A DNA stretch of 64,000 bases from Oasisia sp. SBJ-2009 (taxonomy: Eukaryota > Annelida > Polychaeta > Sabellida > Siboglinidae): assembly GCA_964017155.1 (NCBI GenBank), contig OZ024854.1, forward strand, positions 17,402,555 through 17,466,554, read 5' to 3'. The position numbers and the translations under genes were made by a program. Under the pieces are notes generated by a model that saw only the letters and a program-made list of their open reading frames with translations, searched no databases and was not told the DNA's origin. Positions 33,501-61,604 of this stretch are shown piece after piece. Numbering within the stretch: the first letter of the stretch is position 1; each line of letters begins with the position of its first letter.

Positions 33501-36500
33501 CTACTGATGAAACAAAAGCCTTCCATCCACAACTTGCATGCATATTCGTACATGATTGTCACAAAAAGGTTACTCCTGAGTTAGATTTTGCCACCAAAAA
33601 TTTGAAAACCATGTCTGTGACACGTGTGCCTCATCTGTGCAATTTTTTTATATTTCATTTAGGTCAAGGGATGAAGTATTAAATTATTTTTGCGGGACTG
33701 AACAAAAATTGGAGAGAGTGTGTTTGTCTGTGTAGATGTCTGGTGTGGCCCTAGAGAGTGTGTTTGTCTGTGTAGATGTCTGGTGTGGCCCTAGAGAGTG
33801 TGTTTGTCTGTGTAGCTGTCTGGTGTGGCTCTAGAGAGTGTGTTTGTCTGTGTAGATGTCTGGCGTGGCCCTAGAGAGTGTGTTTGTCTGTGTAGATGTC
33901 TGGTGTGGCTCTAGAGAGTGTGTTTGTCTGTGTAGATGTCTGATGTGGCCCTAGAGAGTGTGTTTGTCTGTGTAGATGTCTGATGTGGCCCTAGAGAGTG
34001 TGTTTGTCTGTGTAGATGTCTGGCGTGGCCCTAGAGAGTGTGTTTGTCTGTGTAGATGTCTGGTGTGGCCCTAGAGAGTGTGTTTGTCTGTGTAGCTGTC
34101 TGGCGTGGCCCTAGAGAGTGTGTTTGTCTGTGTAGATGTCTGGTGTGGCCCTAGAGAGTGTGTTTGTCTGTGTAGATGTCTGGCGTGGCCCTAGAGAGTG
34201 TGTTTGTCTGTGTAGATGTCTGGTGTGGCCCTAGAGAGTGTGTTTGTCTGTGTAGATGTCTGATGTGGCCCTAGAGAGTGTGTTTGTCTGTGTAGATGTC
34301 TGATGTGGCCCTAGAGAGTGTGTTTGTCTGTGTAGATGTCTGATGTGGCCCTAGAGAGTGTGTTTGTCTGTGTAGATGTCTGGCGTGGCCCTAGAGAGTG
34401 TGTTTGTCTGTGTAGATGTCTGGTGTGGCCCTAGAGAGTGTGTTTGTCTGTGTAGCTGTCTGGCGTGGCCCTAGAGAGTGTGTTTGTCTGTGTAGCTGTC
34501 TGGTGTGGCCCTAGAGAGTGTGTTTGTCTGTGTAGATGTCTGGCGTGGCCCTAGAGAGTGTGTTTGTCTGTGTAGATGTCTGGCGTGGCCCTAGAGAGTG
34601 TGTTTGTCTGTGTAGCTGTCTGGCGTGGCCCTAGAGAGTGTGTTTGTCTGTGTAGCTGTCTGACGTGGCTCTAGAGAGTGTGTTTGTCTGTGTAGATGTC
34701 TGGTGTGGCCCTAGAGAGTGTGTTTGTCTGTGTAGCTGTCTGGCGTGGCCCTAGAGAGTGTGTTTGTCTGTGTAGCTGTCTGGCGTGGCTCTAGAGAGTG
34801 TGTTTGTCTGTGTAGATGTCTGGTGTGGCCCTAGAGAGTGTGTTTGTCTGTGTAGCTGTCTGGCGTGGCCCTAGAGAGTGTGTTTGCCTGTGTAGCTGTC
34901 TGGCGTGGCCCTAGAGAGTGTGTGTGTCTGTGTAGCTGTCTGGTGTGGCCCTAGAGAGTGTGTTTGTCTGTGTAGCTGTCTGGTGTGGCCCTAGAGAGTG
35001 TGTTTGTCTGTGTAGCTGTCTGGTGTGGCCCTAGAGAGTGTATTTGTCTGTGTAGCTGTCTGGCGTGGCCCTAGAGAGTGTGTTTGTCTGTGTAGCTGTC
35101 TTGCGTGGCCCTAGAGAGTGTGTTTGTGTAGCTGTCTGGTGTGGCCCTAGAGAGTGTGTCTGTCTGTGTAGCTGTCTGGCGTGGCTCTAGAGAGTGTGTT
35201 TGTCTGTGTAGCTGTCTGGCGTGGCTCTAGAGAGTGTGTTTGTCTGTGTAGCTGTCTGGCGTGGCCCTAGAGAGGGTGTTTGTCTGTGTAGCTGTCTGGC
35301 GTGGCCCTAGATAGTGTGTTTGTCTGTGTAGCTGTCTGGTGTGGCCATAGAGAGTGTGTTTTTCTGTGTAGCTGTCTGGCGTGGCCCTAGAGAGTGTGTT
35401 TGTCTGTGTAGCTGTCTGGCGTGGCCCTAGAGAGTGTGTTTGTCTGTGTAGCTGTCGGGCGTGGCCCTAGAGAGTGTGTTTGTCTGTGTAGCTGTCTGGT
35501 GTGGCCCTAGAGAGGAGTGCTGCGGCATGTCGGCTGACGACACAGAACGCTCTAACTGTGGGGGTGGAGCACAGACTGGAACTGCTCCACAGGACACTGG
35601 AACCAGGTGAGTGCTCTACAGTGACTACAGGCTGTAACATGGCCATTGTTTTGTAGTTTCTCTTTCTTATATGATTTTCTTCAGGTAGTCGGCATGCAAT
35701 GAGGTACAATTGTAATACATGCTTTTACTTGTAATGATGCAGTTATTTATCTGAAGTGATGATAGTCTTACTCCAGTACTTTTATTTACTTCATAAAATG
35801 TTTTCATTACAATATATTTTGATCCTTAGTCACCAGGGGTGTGTGCAGGGTAATGTAATTATTTTAGTCTCTCATTTTTTGGGTGACAGCTGTAATGTGA
35901 GATTAAAATGTTGAATTATACTTTTACTCTTTTTTCAAATATGTGCAAAAGTTAATTTTTACACAAGTAAGGTTTTTTCAATGTACTTTTACTTCAGTAG
36001 TTTCCAGGAGAGTTAATGTACTTTACTCAAGTACAAAATAATAAAAGTAATTCAGCCAACATTGGCTTTTGTGGCCTATTTTTCAGGAACATTCCAAGAG
36101 AAGGCATTTCATACGGAGTTTGATTTCCTTGTGAGCAACCCTCCATACATCAAGACTGCTGACATGGGCCATCTACAGCCAGAAGTACTGGAGTAGGTGA
36201 CTAGAGATGACAGCTTCTACGTCATACCTGACTGGATGACAGCACTAGCTAAATGATTCAGGGGTTGTCTAGTATGTTCCAGTCTAAGATTGTCTTATGG
36301 TGCTTAGTATTGGGTCAAACTCACACCCACTCAATACCAATATATAGCGTGATACTTGAATGTAAGGGTTATAAAAAATGGCCATAATATATGATGTGAC
36401 ATATTATATGGATGTAGGGCTTTATGCAGGAAAAACATTTGTTGGTCACCTTTTTTGGGTTAACACATGCATGTTAACTCACACGCACGCACGCATGCAC

Positions 36501-39500
36501 ACATGCACAGACACACACACACATACACACTCACACACACAAGCCAGTTGAGCTGTGTCATTATCACCTAACATCAAGTACAAACATATACATGAGACAC
36601 ATTTTCAAAGCATAACTGACAATATCTTGGAAGACCTTTTTAGCTCCTTATTTTTTACATGTCCAGTGATATTGCTGCCCGTCCAAATGATGGATGGACG
36701 GGTCTCTATATAAAGCTGTGTGTGAAAGGCATGGTGTCATCACCAGACAGGGGCCTTAAGTAAAATATGTCGCCAACCAATGTACAGTGTATAACTAAAT
36801 GCACTATACATTATTTTGTGAATTGATGCAACTATCCATAAAGACAGACACCTTCAGAGTAAGTCACCATATGAGCAAAGTTACCATCAGTGTAAGTCAC
36901 CAAATGAGCAAAGTTACCATCAGAGTAAGTCACCATATGAGCAAAGTTACCATCAGAGTAAGTCACCAAATGAGCAAAGTTACCATCAGAGTAAGTCACC
37001 ATATGAGCAAAGTTACCATCAGAGTAAGTCACCATATGAGCAAAGTTACCATCAGAGTAAGTCACCAAATGAGCAAAGTTACCTTCAGAGTAAGTCATGA
37101 AATGAGCAAAGTTACCTTCAGAGACTGAGTAAGTCACGAAATGAGCAAAGTTACCTTCAGAGTAAGTCACCAAATGATCAATGTTTCATATAACAGTACT
37201 GTATTGATCCTTCCTTGACTGGCTTGGAAATGTGTTGACATTTGGAGTATAGCCGTGCATGGTGGGTTATGAATAAACATTAGCAAAAAAGGGTGCGGAA
37301 TATTATTGACATAATAGTAAGTTATGGGTGACAGCATTTTGTGTTAACAACAAATTAATATATTGTAGCATAAAATAAGCATAGACAATGATATTTATAT
37401 AGACTTTATGTAAACTGAAAGTGGTATGTTATAGAAGCAGTCAACTAAAGGATTATCTCAAAGTTTGCAGTCATAACAACAGCATTACATACGGGTGTAT
37501 AATGACTTGGTCATTACCTCGTATGACAATGAAAATGTCTGACTCCAGTGGTGTCATGACTCATCTATTTAGTAAAACATATTAATGCACATTGACACCA
37601 CTGTAGATAATAAATTATTCAAATTAGGCTGAGTACTTGAATCCAGCTGATGTTGGCAAGAATATTTTGTTCAGTTGTGCAACTTGATAAGATAAAACTA
37701 ATGGAGTAGTTTTAAACATTGGCAGTCTAATTGCAACTCAGTATGCTAATGTTTATTGAAAAATGACTAAATGCTTCAGGCAATGACATAATGATAAACT
37801 AAATGTGTACAGATATCTAGATGTTGACAGGAGTTACTGGCATGGTCAATTTATTACAATTTATCAGTCATGTTTTGTACATTATCAATGAATTTTTGCA
37901 GTTTCGAGGACCATGATGCACTGCATGGTGGCGACGATGGTTTGAATGTCATCCGCATCATCCTACAGGGGGCAGTACATATCCTCAAGCCAAATGGGTA
38001 TGTTTTTTTTTCATTGCAACAAAACCATATCATTCAATTAAGTGAATATCTATGCAAATGACCAGCCCTATGAGTCATGGGTAACGTAAATCACTAGGAA
38101 TCACAAAATAATGTAATCCATTAAGGATGTAACTTTCAGCTGGATATAATAATTGTAATAATACCTTTGATTTTTGACGACTAAATCAGACATTATGGTA
38201 TTCTGTAGTACACGATCAATAAAAAAATAATTAATGTTCTAAATAATTCATTATGATGTTGTTTCCTCTGTATCTGCACTCTACAATTGTTTAAATTTTT
38301 AATTTATTGAAACAAAAGAGAAAATATTCATATTAAAATTGTTAGTGTGTAAATAGTTTAATAGTTCAGTAAAAAAACTGCAATGTTGTAGTACATGGAA
38401 TTGGAACACATTGTCCTTTTTGTGTCAATCTTGACCAGGTCCATTCACGTATTTAATATTTCAGATCTATCTGGCTTGAAGTGGACAGTGGTCATCCTCC
38501 TCTCATACAGACATTTGTTGAAGATGACCACAGTCTTGGACTTACCTACGAGAAAACTTACACAGATTTCAGAGGCATGTAAGTGTCATGGTTTGTATTG
38601 CAAGTTTATAGATATTATTAGATAATAACCATGACGTAGCATTATTAATTAATTTATTCATTTAATAAAGCAAGGCCAATCGTCCTGTTGCAATATGGGT
38701 TTCCGGTGTACAATCAAAATAAAAGATTTGCTTAAACTAGAGAAATTATTATTAAGCACATATTATGTATATTCTGTTCATCAAATGGTCACAAAAATTA
38801 ATTACATTGATTGTAGTTGAAGCTCAAGTGTAGATTTTTATTTACAACTTACCATATTGGATTTTGTCAAATGTAGCTGTATTCTGCAGTTTCACTTGAT
38901 TGGTATTTATACATTTTTGTCGTAGAATTAGTTTCAAAACATTTGATTTTAGCAAATAAGGGTCGTAGTGGTAGGCCAATGCAGTTTTAATACACCAAAC
39001 TGTGATCTTTATTAATTTATAGAAATAGAACTTTTTTTCAACCAACAACACAAATGCACCATTGAATTTGACTTATTTGAGAGGCAGTGAATGCACAAAG
39101 GTGAACTCTGAATCATTGTGTCACTCGGTGTGATTGTGCACTCAGGTTTTCAAGTGGAGATAAATTATGATTTGGAAATTAAGTTTTCATGTGAATTGAT
39201 AACTTGGAATTTTTATAATTGTTTTTACAATTTTAATAACAAAACTAAAATTTTCCCATGATTGTAGCAAGCTATCCCATGCTAGCAAGGAGACTGTCCA
39301 TATAAAAATTATAGCTCCATCTGTCACATTTTCTTGGGGATTACATTACTGCATACACAGTAGTAACACACATGTATGTTCAGTTCATGCAGCATATCTA
39401 AATCATCCAAACATGGTAATGTATAAGCGGACACCAATATAACACATACTGGCATAACATTCATTGAATCGTTGTTATTTCACCACAAATATGCCAGCAA

Positions 39501-40088
39501 AAGGGTCATTTTGACAAGAGGTCACCATATCCTATAAGCAGACAAGATGTGATTAATGAATTTGTTTTGTTCTGTTGATTATATTAAGAAAGTTAGATCA
39601 ATTCAGAAGTTACATGTAAATATTCAACTCATCTGTCAATGCCAGTTATGCATATCACAAATATTAGTCCATGTGAATGTCTCGATTAGATGTGCCTGTA
39701 CTTGGTGGCAGACAAAATGAAAGCTAAATCAACATTACAAATACGTAATATATTCTGAATAATATTGTTGACTTAGTCAACCATGTGTTTGTGATACTCC
39801 ATATTGAGTCATTGCGTCAGTGATCAATCATTGCAAACAACTGAGGAATTCCAATAGAGATTTGGCCACAAGTAAACAAATGGTTTCAAAATAAGCTGAA
39901 GTGTTTTGAATCGTCAGTTATTTCACTTATTTTCAACTTGAGGGATGGCTTTTTACCGCTTGCTGTTGGCACAAACCTCACATACCAGAAAGTGTACTTT
40001 TTGCCAGTTGTGTTTATCGTTTAGCTTTGAGTGTAACATGGTTTTTTTCAGGCCCAGGTTTTGTCACCTCCGAAGGACATCAGCATGA
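30010..40088 (+). CDS. HEMK1: HemK-type release-factor glutamine N5-methyltransferase, mitochondrial (8 exons)
   Basis: HEMK1/PrmC proteins methylate the Gln of the GGQ motif of class I release factors using SAM; the animal HEMK1 acts in mitochondria. Exons 30010-30504, 31633-31809, 32790-32903, 35492-35606, 36087-36192, 37902-37997, 38465-38578 and 40052-40088 join with consistent phases (0,0,0,1,2,2,2) into 417 residues. Visible motifs: a basic, acid-poor N-terminus ([13 protein letters not shown]) fitting a mitochondrial presequence; IPRPETE (218-224); SAM motif EVGCGSG (244-250); catalytic NPPY (318-321), which binds the substrate Gln; a DALHGGDDG segment; and the C-terminal [11 protein letters not shown]. 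It is about 80 residues longer than vertebrate HEMK1, mostly at the N-terminus. Introns 3 and 5 carry tandem arrays. Convergent with NUAK. Confidence 0.93.
31633..31809 (+). CDS. HEMK1: HEMK1 exon 2 (PRPETE motif)
   Basis: Acceptor tttgttatag; donor GAG|gttagg, a weaker GT site. Encodes the helix with [15 protein letters not shown] and the conserved IPRPETE substrate-domain linker. Confidence 0.92.
32283..32345 (-). mobile_element. tRNA-like SINE head
   Basis: On the - strand, TAGTGTAGTGG fits an A box and AGTTCAATACCC a B box, with tRNA-like spacing and no intact acceptor stem. A fragment in intron 2 of HEMK1, not a tRNA gene. Confidence 0.5.
32420..32531 (+). pseudogene. LINE reverse transcriptase C-terminal fragment
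   Basis: The frame ending [19 protein letters not shown] and a stop at 32529-32531 is the usual C-terminal tail of CR1/L2-like LINE reverse transcriptases (FKSxLKTHLFxxAF). Only this tail remains, followed by AT-rich sequence. It lies in HEMK1 intron 2. Confidence 0.65.
32790..32903 (+). CDS. HEMK1: HEMK1 exon 3 (SAM motif I)
   Basis: Acceptor gttgttccag, donor CCGCAG|gtgaat. Encodes [18 protein letters not shown] then [14 protein letters not shown], the Gly-rich SAM-binding loop of class I methyltransferases. Confidence 0.93.
33000..33712. other. HEMK1 intron 3 before the array
   Basis: Includes a dispersed repeat beginning TTTATAAAGTGCCATAAATC (33013), related to the TATAAAGCGCC repeats at 1455 and 22605. 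Nothing else recognised. Confidence 0.5.
33713..35514. repeat. 40-bp minisatellite, about 45 copies, derived from the intron 3/exon 4 boundary of HEMK1
   Basis: The unit runs TGTGTTTGTCTGTGTAG (intron-like, ending in AG) then (A/C)TGTCTGG(T/C)GTGGCCCTAGAGAG. Period is exactly 40 bp except one 36-bp unit near 35121-35156. The second half is the same sequence as the first 23 bases of exon 4 (from 35492), and the first half is that exon's own acceptor. Units far from the exon mostly have A after the AG, units near it mostly C as in the exon. It ends where exon 4 diverges (GAGAG then GAGTGC, 35514). Not a CRISPR: there are no variable spacers. Confidence 0.95.
35492..35606 (+). CDS. HEMK1: HEMK1 exon 4, starting inside the last minisatellite unit
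   Basis: Acceptor tgtctgtgtag (ends 35491) in phase 0; donor AACCAG|gtgagt. The first codons (LSGVALE) are minisatellite sequence, followed by unique [18 protein letters not shown] and EHRLELLH. This matches the family segment in which an acidic residue contacts SAM ribose and a helix follows (V-A-x-D/E-x-x-x-A-A-x-x-L-T-x-x-N-A). The coding part of the repeat therefore belongs to the real protein. Confidence 0.88.
36087..36192 (+). CDS. HEMK1: HEMK1 exon 5 (NPPY catalytic motif)
   Basis: Acceptor atttttcag. I place the donor at GA|gtaggt (36193) rather than at the later GT, because the latter would include an in-frame TAG. Encodes [16 protein letters not shown] and LQPEVL. Confidence 0.92.
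36478..36542. repeat. CA-rich microsatellite
   Basis: Mixed (ACGC), (ATGC) and (CA) units in HEMK1 intron 5. Confidence 0.9.
36850..37172. repeat. 33-bp minisatellite, about 10 copies, each with a GTAAGT
   Basis: The unit reads AGAGTAAGTCACCA(T/A)ATG then AGCAAAGTTACC(A/T)TC. Because 33 is a multiple of 3, both strands stay open, which gives the long repetitive frames here. Ten copies of GTAAGT occur. It lies in HEMK1 intron 5. Confidence 0.95.
37902..37997 (+). CDS. HEMK1: HEMK1 exon 6
   Basis: Acceptor aatttttgcag, donor AATGG|gtatgt. Encodes [20 protein letters not shown] and LKPNG, the conserved (A)L(D/H)GG(D/E)(D/E)G segment of HemK proteins. Confidence 0.92.
38465..38578 (+). CDS. HEMK1: HEMK1 exon 7
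   Basis: Acceptor aatatttcag, donor GGCAT|gtaagt. Encodes [20 protein letters not shown] then [10 protein letters not shown], the last strands of the methyltransferase fold. Confidence 0.9.
38579..40051 (+). other. HEMK1 intron 7; nothing recognised
   Basis: Bounded by gtaagt (38579) and gtttttttcag (40051). No repeat or gene stands out. Confidence 0.7.
40052..40088 (+). CDS. HEMK1: HEMK1 exon 8 (C-terminus)
   Basis: Eleven codons and TGA (40086-40088) complete a split Met codon: [12 protein letters not shown]. The family ends in a similar basic RPRFxxxRRS tail, which supports this short exon. Confidence 0.85.
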
Positions 40089-43000
40089 GAGAAAACAAAC
40101 GGACACAATTCTCAGTCTTATATGAAAACGTTGCATGAAAACATCGATGAGAACCTTCTTTGCCTCATGCCAGTGCTAGCAAGATTTCTGACGTCAAAAA
40201 AAGTGGTACCCGCAGACATGGAGGATATTTGTAAAGCTATAGATGGGACAGAACAATCTACTGCACACCCTCTCTGCAGGTCAAGTATGGTGACCACACA
40301 CATGACACGTGGTAGATGTCCTACGAATTGCATAGAAGTTAGTTGAATCAAACTCATAATTGACTTCACTGTAGCACTATTGAGAACAGTGCAACCAGGC
40401 GTCCGATCGTGTGCCAGTTCAAAGAACAAGTCATCAACTTGTGAAATCTGAATATAATTCCCCACTCAACCATTCTTGCAAATCGCTGAATGGTACTGTA
40501 TATTCCGATAACTACGTCTATGTTCGAAATCCAACAGAACTCGCCAGCAGGTGATGTTATCGGCTGAACTTCTATTCAGAGTTGCGCAGGCTGGGAGATT
40601 GTGCCAGAGCACACTGGGACGGATGTAGTCAGTTGCATTCCTGGACATGAGAAGATGTACACATCCACTTCCCATACTGGCATAATCACTTCAGCTTTCA
40701 ACTGTTAAGATCAGATAAGATCAGCTTTATTGCTGTGTGTGTGTGTTTTTTCATTGTAGTCACAATAAAACATTGGAATGTATTGTAATTTTGGGTCATC
40801 ATACACGTGTGTTCACATGACAATACACTCACATACACCAAACGATTATGATAACATATACACACAGACAGACCAACAGACTTGCCATCTTCAACATCAC
40901 CTGTCTAAATAAGATGACAATTAGACAGTACAGGCCCAAGACCATCTCCACCAAACAAGAAGAGGGACACAGCTGCCTCGTCCTGGAAGAGCGCACATGA
41001 TTTGGTCACATCTCCCTGACATACATGCGTACGTCTGTGAACACAGCGATAACCTGGACATCAGAAGGAAACTGAAAAAGACAGACAATATAGTGATGAC
41101 TGGTAGAAGAACTGAGGACGGGAGGCCTTGCCTGGTCAAGAGCAACAAGGTGAGATGAAGACAGAGTGGACTGGTGAGATGTCTGCAGTCTGACCGCGCT
41201 CACCATAAAGAGAGCAACAGTCAGATTGTAAACTACCATTGTTGGCACTCTTCGTAGGGCCACACATCTCAACTCAGGACTGCCTTTATAGTTTGTCAGT
41301 TCTCACACAATGTCAGACCATGAAGTTGGACCAGAAATGTAGTGCTAATAATTTACACCCCAGGCTGATTCTGGGTAGCAAAAAGCTTTAAAATACCTTT
41401 TTCTCAAAATGCTCTTCGTTGATGATGATAGATCATCAGTACAAGTATGATTTAACTGCCTGTTGTTTTACAACATGTTATATTTACTGCATTAAATGTT
41501 AACAAATACAAATGTACAGCATACCCATTCCTATGGATACATATGATGTATCATAAAATACCAAATGTTTCACAGGGTAATAGTTGGAAAAGAGTAAATT
41601 GGTGTTGAGTAAATGGGCCAACTACCATCATGTCTAGGACTTCTTTTTGAAGAATGTCATTAAAATTATGTAACTCTTCTCAAAAGGCATTGGTGTACAT
41701 CTAAGCATAGACAGGGAGGGGCTGTTTGCCTATGATATTTAAGGAGACAGGAGTCGGTATATGTTACAAATCCTTGTACGGTTCTTCAGAGGTATTGGCT
41801 TGTCTCGACATACAAGTGAAGATATTTTTCTGCTAGACCGAGTTTCAAATAAACAGGCTTAGGGTGTTGAAGCAAGTGCTAATAGTCTTTGCATTACATA
41901 ATGTTGGGTGGCTTTCAGAAGTGACACGTGACCTCTTCGTGTCATATCCCAGCATGTGAGAGTTGGGGTTATAGGTGTATATTGTCATAACAACTTTTGC
42001 GTCACTGAACGTCTTTTTATACGTTTTGCGTGCAAGCATACTTTCTCTGTGTGTAGTATTGTTCTGTAGGGATATCGAGGCACGTTTCTGTTTTTACATG
42101 GATGTGGTGATTCCACTTTGTCATGTAGTTATGTGATTAATTCTTTATGTGCAAGGGTGTTATGTCGTGGTTTTTCTGTATTTAATGTACGCCCTTAGAG
42201 TGCAACTTTAGGCAAACATGAGGTAAATGTCATTCCCTAGATAGGAATGGTTCAGAACATAATATATATAAATATATATATGTATATATAATTATATATA
42301 TATATATATTATCATTGATTTGTAATCAAATAAATGGTTATTTTAATATGTGTCTACAGAAATGGCCAACTTTCATATAATTATGTTTAATAACGTCACA
42401 TGCAGCATGATTTATTAGGAGAATTGATGCCAGAAGAAGGCACACAAAATAGCACTGTCCTGCAAAGCCCAGTGGCACAGTGTTTCATAGCAGACCACAG
42501 AAGCTGGTCGCTGGAAGAAACAAACTGCTGATAATAAAGCATTTTTCCAGGTGGTCAGCATTTCTGTTTATAATTAACTAAAGTAGAGCTAACTTTTGTG
42601 ATGTTAAAATTTTCATCATAAATGGGTACCAGACATTGAAGGATTACCTACCCCTTGGAATAAATGTAACACTTTCATTAAATTCCTCAATGTTAAGGGT
42701 TCTTGCTGGCTTTAAGGTAAATACTGAACATTGAGACCACTTTCTGGGACATAAGCCAAAACATTACACATCTTCGTCCATCATTCACATGCTCGCCAAT
42801 CAGTGTTTGGGCAACTGATGCAATTTACGTGAAAAGTTAAGTACTGCTTAAATGTACGTCATAACGAACACCGTCCATGCATACTTTGGGTATAAGTATT
42901 GCTATCAGTAGGACACCGTTACAGATATTAAAAAATAATAATTATACCCACACCAGTAACTTTGCTGCAGGATGAGTAGTGTTTGGTTTGACAGCCACTG

Positions 43001-45376
43001 ACAATACCTGTACTGCAGAACTGACATTGATGCTGGAGTAAAACGGAACACAGAGTACAAGTCATTCTAGTTTTATTGTAGAACCATGTCGTCATAGTTC
43101 TCATATCACATAGCAAGGTGACCAACAAGACCGTTTCATCTGCATGTATAAAACAAACTTGGAATGTTGCTCTTCACCCATATGACTCAATGACAGTAAC
43201 AACGCTGTCCACGTATAGTCAAACTACACTGTCAGAAAGCACCAGGACACTTATACTGTCCCCTCTTTGTTCCATTTTATCAGAACAAAACACAATAAAC
43301 AACATCAGTCAGTTTGAGAAACACTGGTCTGACCACACCTACTTGTACGCCCCATGACAGTCACATGACTGCTGTTGCTATGACTATGTAATCTATTGCA
43401 AGCATGCATGCTTGAAGTCGCTTTAACAAACTCTTGTTTGATATGTCTGCTATAAATACTGTATGCTTAGCATACGACTGTTGTGTGCCCAATAGTAAAC
43501 AAGTGTACACCAAATTTGTATACATCTACTTCCATAAGTAATGTAGTACAACAAATTGACAATAATTAACATCATATTATGCAAGGTTATTCATGCGGAA
43601 TTTAAGCATATTGGCATCGCCAACAATCCTCTTAAACAATTTCACACCACTCAAGATTTTTAAGAACCATTTTGTATGTATTTGTTAATCTCGTATACTC
43701 TGTTCACATTTGTTGTTCACATTTGATCTTTCCAAATGTATAGTTCTGTAGTCCTAAGACAAAAAACTTTCACTCATTTGAAGGAAACGACTTCTGCAAA
43801 TTATAATCACCAGGATTTGATCTCGTTTGAAAGATTCAAAAACGACTAAATTTCACACTTGTGAAGCACCACACAAATATTCTAACACAGTGTTATGAAC
43901 TCAAAAAGTAACTTCTCGGACTAGACGAGGATCACTTCTGGTTCACAGAACACCTCTGCTAAGAGCACATACAGACACACATATACAAATACACACGCAC
44001 ACACACGCACACGCACACGCACACACACACACTTGAAAGTTCCAGTGATGGACGGAATACAAGCCACATTAAAACCTGCACTCAGTCACCCATATCATGA
44101 CCAGGGTTCTGTATATCATGCATCTTTAAATGATTGGTTCGCATGACAACAAATCTGGCATTTTTCATTCGTTGTTTTCTTTGTGATATCAATTTTTACA
44201 GCACACCGTCTTTTAAGTGCTACTGATAGTGAATCAACTAAAATCCTTCCATTTGGATGCAATCATACAGCAAATGGTAAATCTGAAGAGATGTCAATGG
44301 TAAATTTAACAACTAAAGCAAATGCTGTGTCGACCACTTAACACTTTTCGCCATCGAAAATATTACAAAATTCCAAAACCCCGGACATTCACTCTAAGGC
44401 AGGTTTTACTGGACACGTTTTTAGAAGCCAACTCTTGGTTGTTGTCAAAGATATGTACACACAGACAGCAAAAGATCCAACAAGAACACACACACACGCT
44501 GTGTATGTCCGACGCTCTCCCATCAATAGCTTTTTCATCGAGACACACCTCTCACAGGAGTTTCACGGTTTTTGCCATGCTCAGTCGGTTTGGTGCATTG
44601 ACTAATCTAAATGACATGTGCATTTTTAATAACGTGAAAGACAACATTTACCCACACAAGACGTGTGTGTGCGGAGAAAATACCGGAAATTAATGTTTCA
44701 GCCTTAATAACGTAGGCCGTCGGTTTCCATCGCAAACTTATTCAGTTCGCTGTCTTCACGTTCCTCCTGTGCTTAAGTCTGTAAGTTCACACGCAGAAAA
44801 CTGCATTGTTATGGCACCGAACACAAGTCAGGTTCACAGGCTGGTTGTGTTGTAGCTATGTTAAATACAGATACAAAACGTTTGTGCGAGAAACCAGTTA
44901 GAGATCGACTGTAAAGTCTGATTTCGGCGACTGATCAATCACAGACATGCGAGACTGCGACTCCGTAAACACCGGTCTGTCCCCACTAGCTCCAAACACT
45001 GACTAGAACACTTACACGGAATAACGCTTGACCGAGCCACCAGAAGTATGATTTAGAAGCATGGTCAATAATATACAACCATACTTTACTATGGTCTAAA
45101 CCATCCCCAGCACCATCAACATGACGGTGATTCATAATTTACCAGCGAACAATTCAGATATTTTGGCACAAAACATGACCTCAATTTCACATTTTATGCT
45201 TGAGAATAAGTTACTTGAAGGCACTGAATTCACACTGAATTATCATATTTTGGGTGTCATCCAAACCAGCGACGTAGTTACATTATAGACAATAACAACG
45301 ATCATCATCTGTTGCTGACCTTCCTGGACGATTCACAATAAACACACCAGTGTGCAGACCGTGCACACACGCACAA
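40089..45376. other. Tail-to-tail spacer: HEMK1 3' UTR (+) and NUAK 3' UTR (-)
   Basis: No conserved coding exon on either strand. AATAAA at 40764-40769 is a candidate HEMK1 polyadenylation signal, just after a GATCAGATAAGATCAGC-type tail (about 40709-40732). TTTATT near 43073 (AATAAA on -) is a possible NUAK signal. A TA tract lies at 42264-42309 and a CA tract at 43979-44032. The several frames of 60-130 codons here lack family resemblance and splice context. Confidence 0.5.

Positions 45377-61604
<16,228 letters not shown>

Noticed and set aside
33713..35514. CRISPR-like appearance of a very regular 40-bp periodicity
   Set aside because: Units are contiguous and nearly identical over their full length; there are no variable spacers, and the host is a eukaryote. 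It is a minisatellite.
36183..36198. HEMK1 exon 5 donor at GAGTAG|gtgact
   Set aside because: It would place TAG in frame. The donor GA|gtaggt four bases earlier restores the frame and gives the conserved residues at the exon 5/6 junction.
36799..37173. Two overlapping repetitive frames, one per strand, of about 110 codons
   Set aside because: The 33-bp period keeps all codons in register on both strands; they lie in a HEMK1 intron and have no splice support.
40118..40465. A 115-codon frame on - overlapping the HEMK1 3' end
   Set aside because: No family resemblance or splice context, and a competing + frame covers the same bases; most likely 3' UTR.
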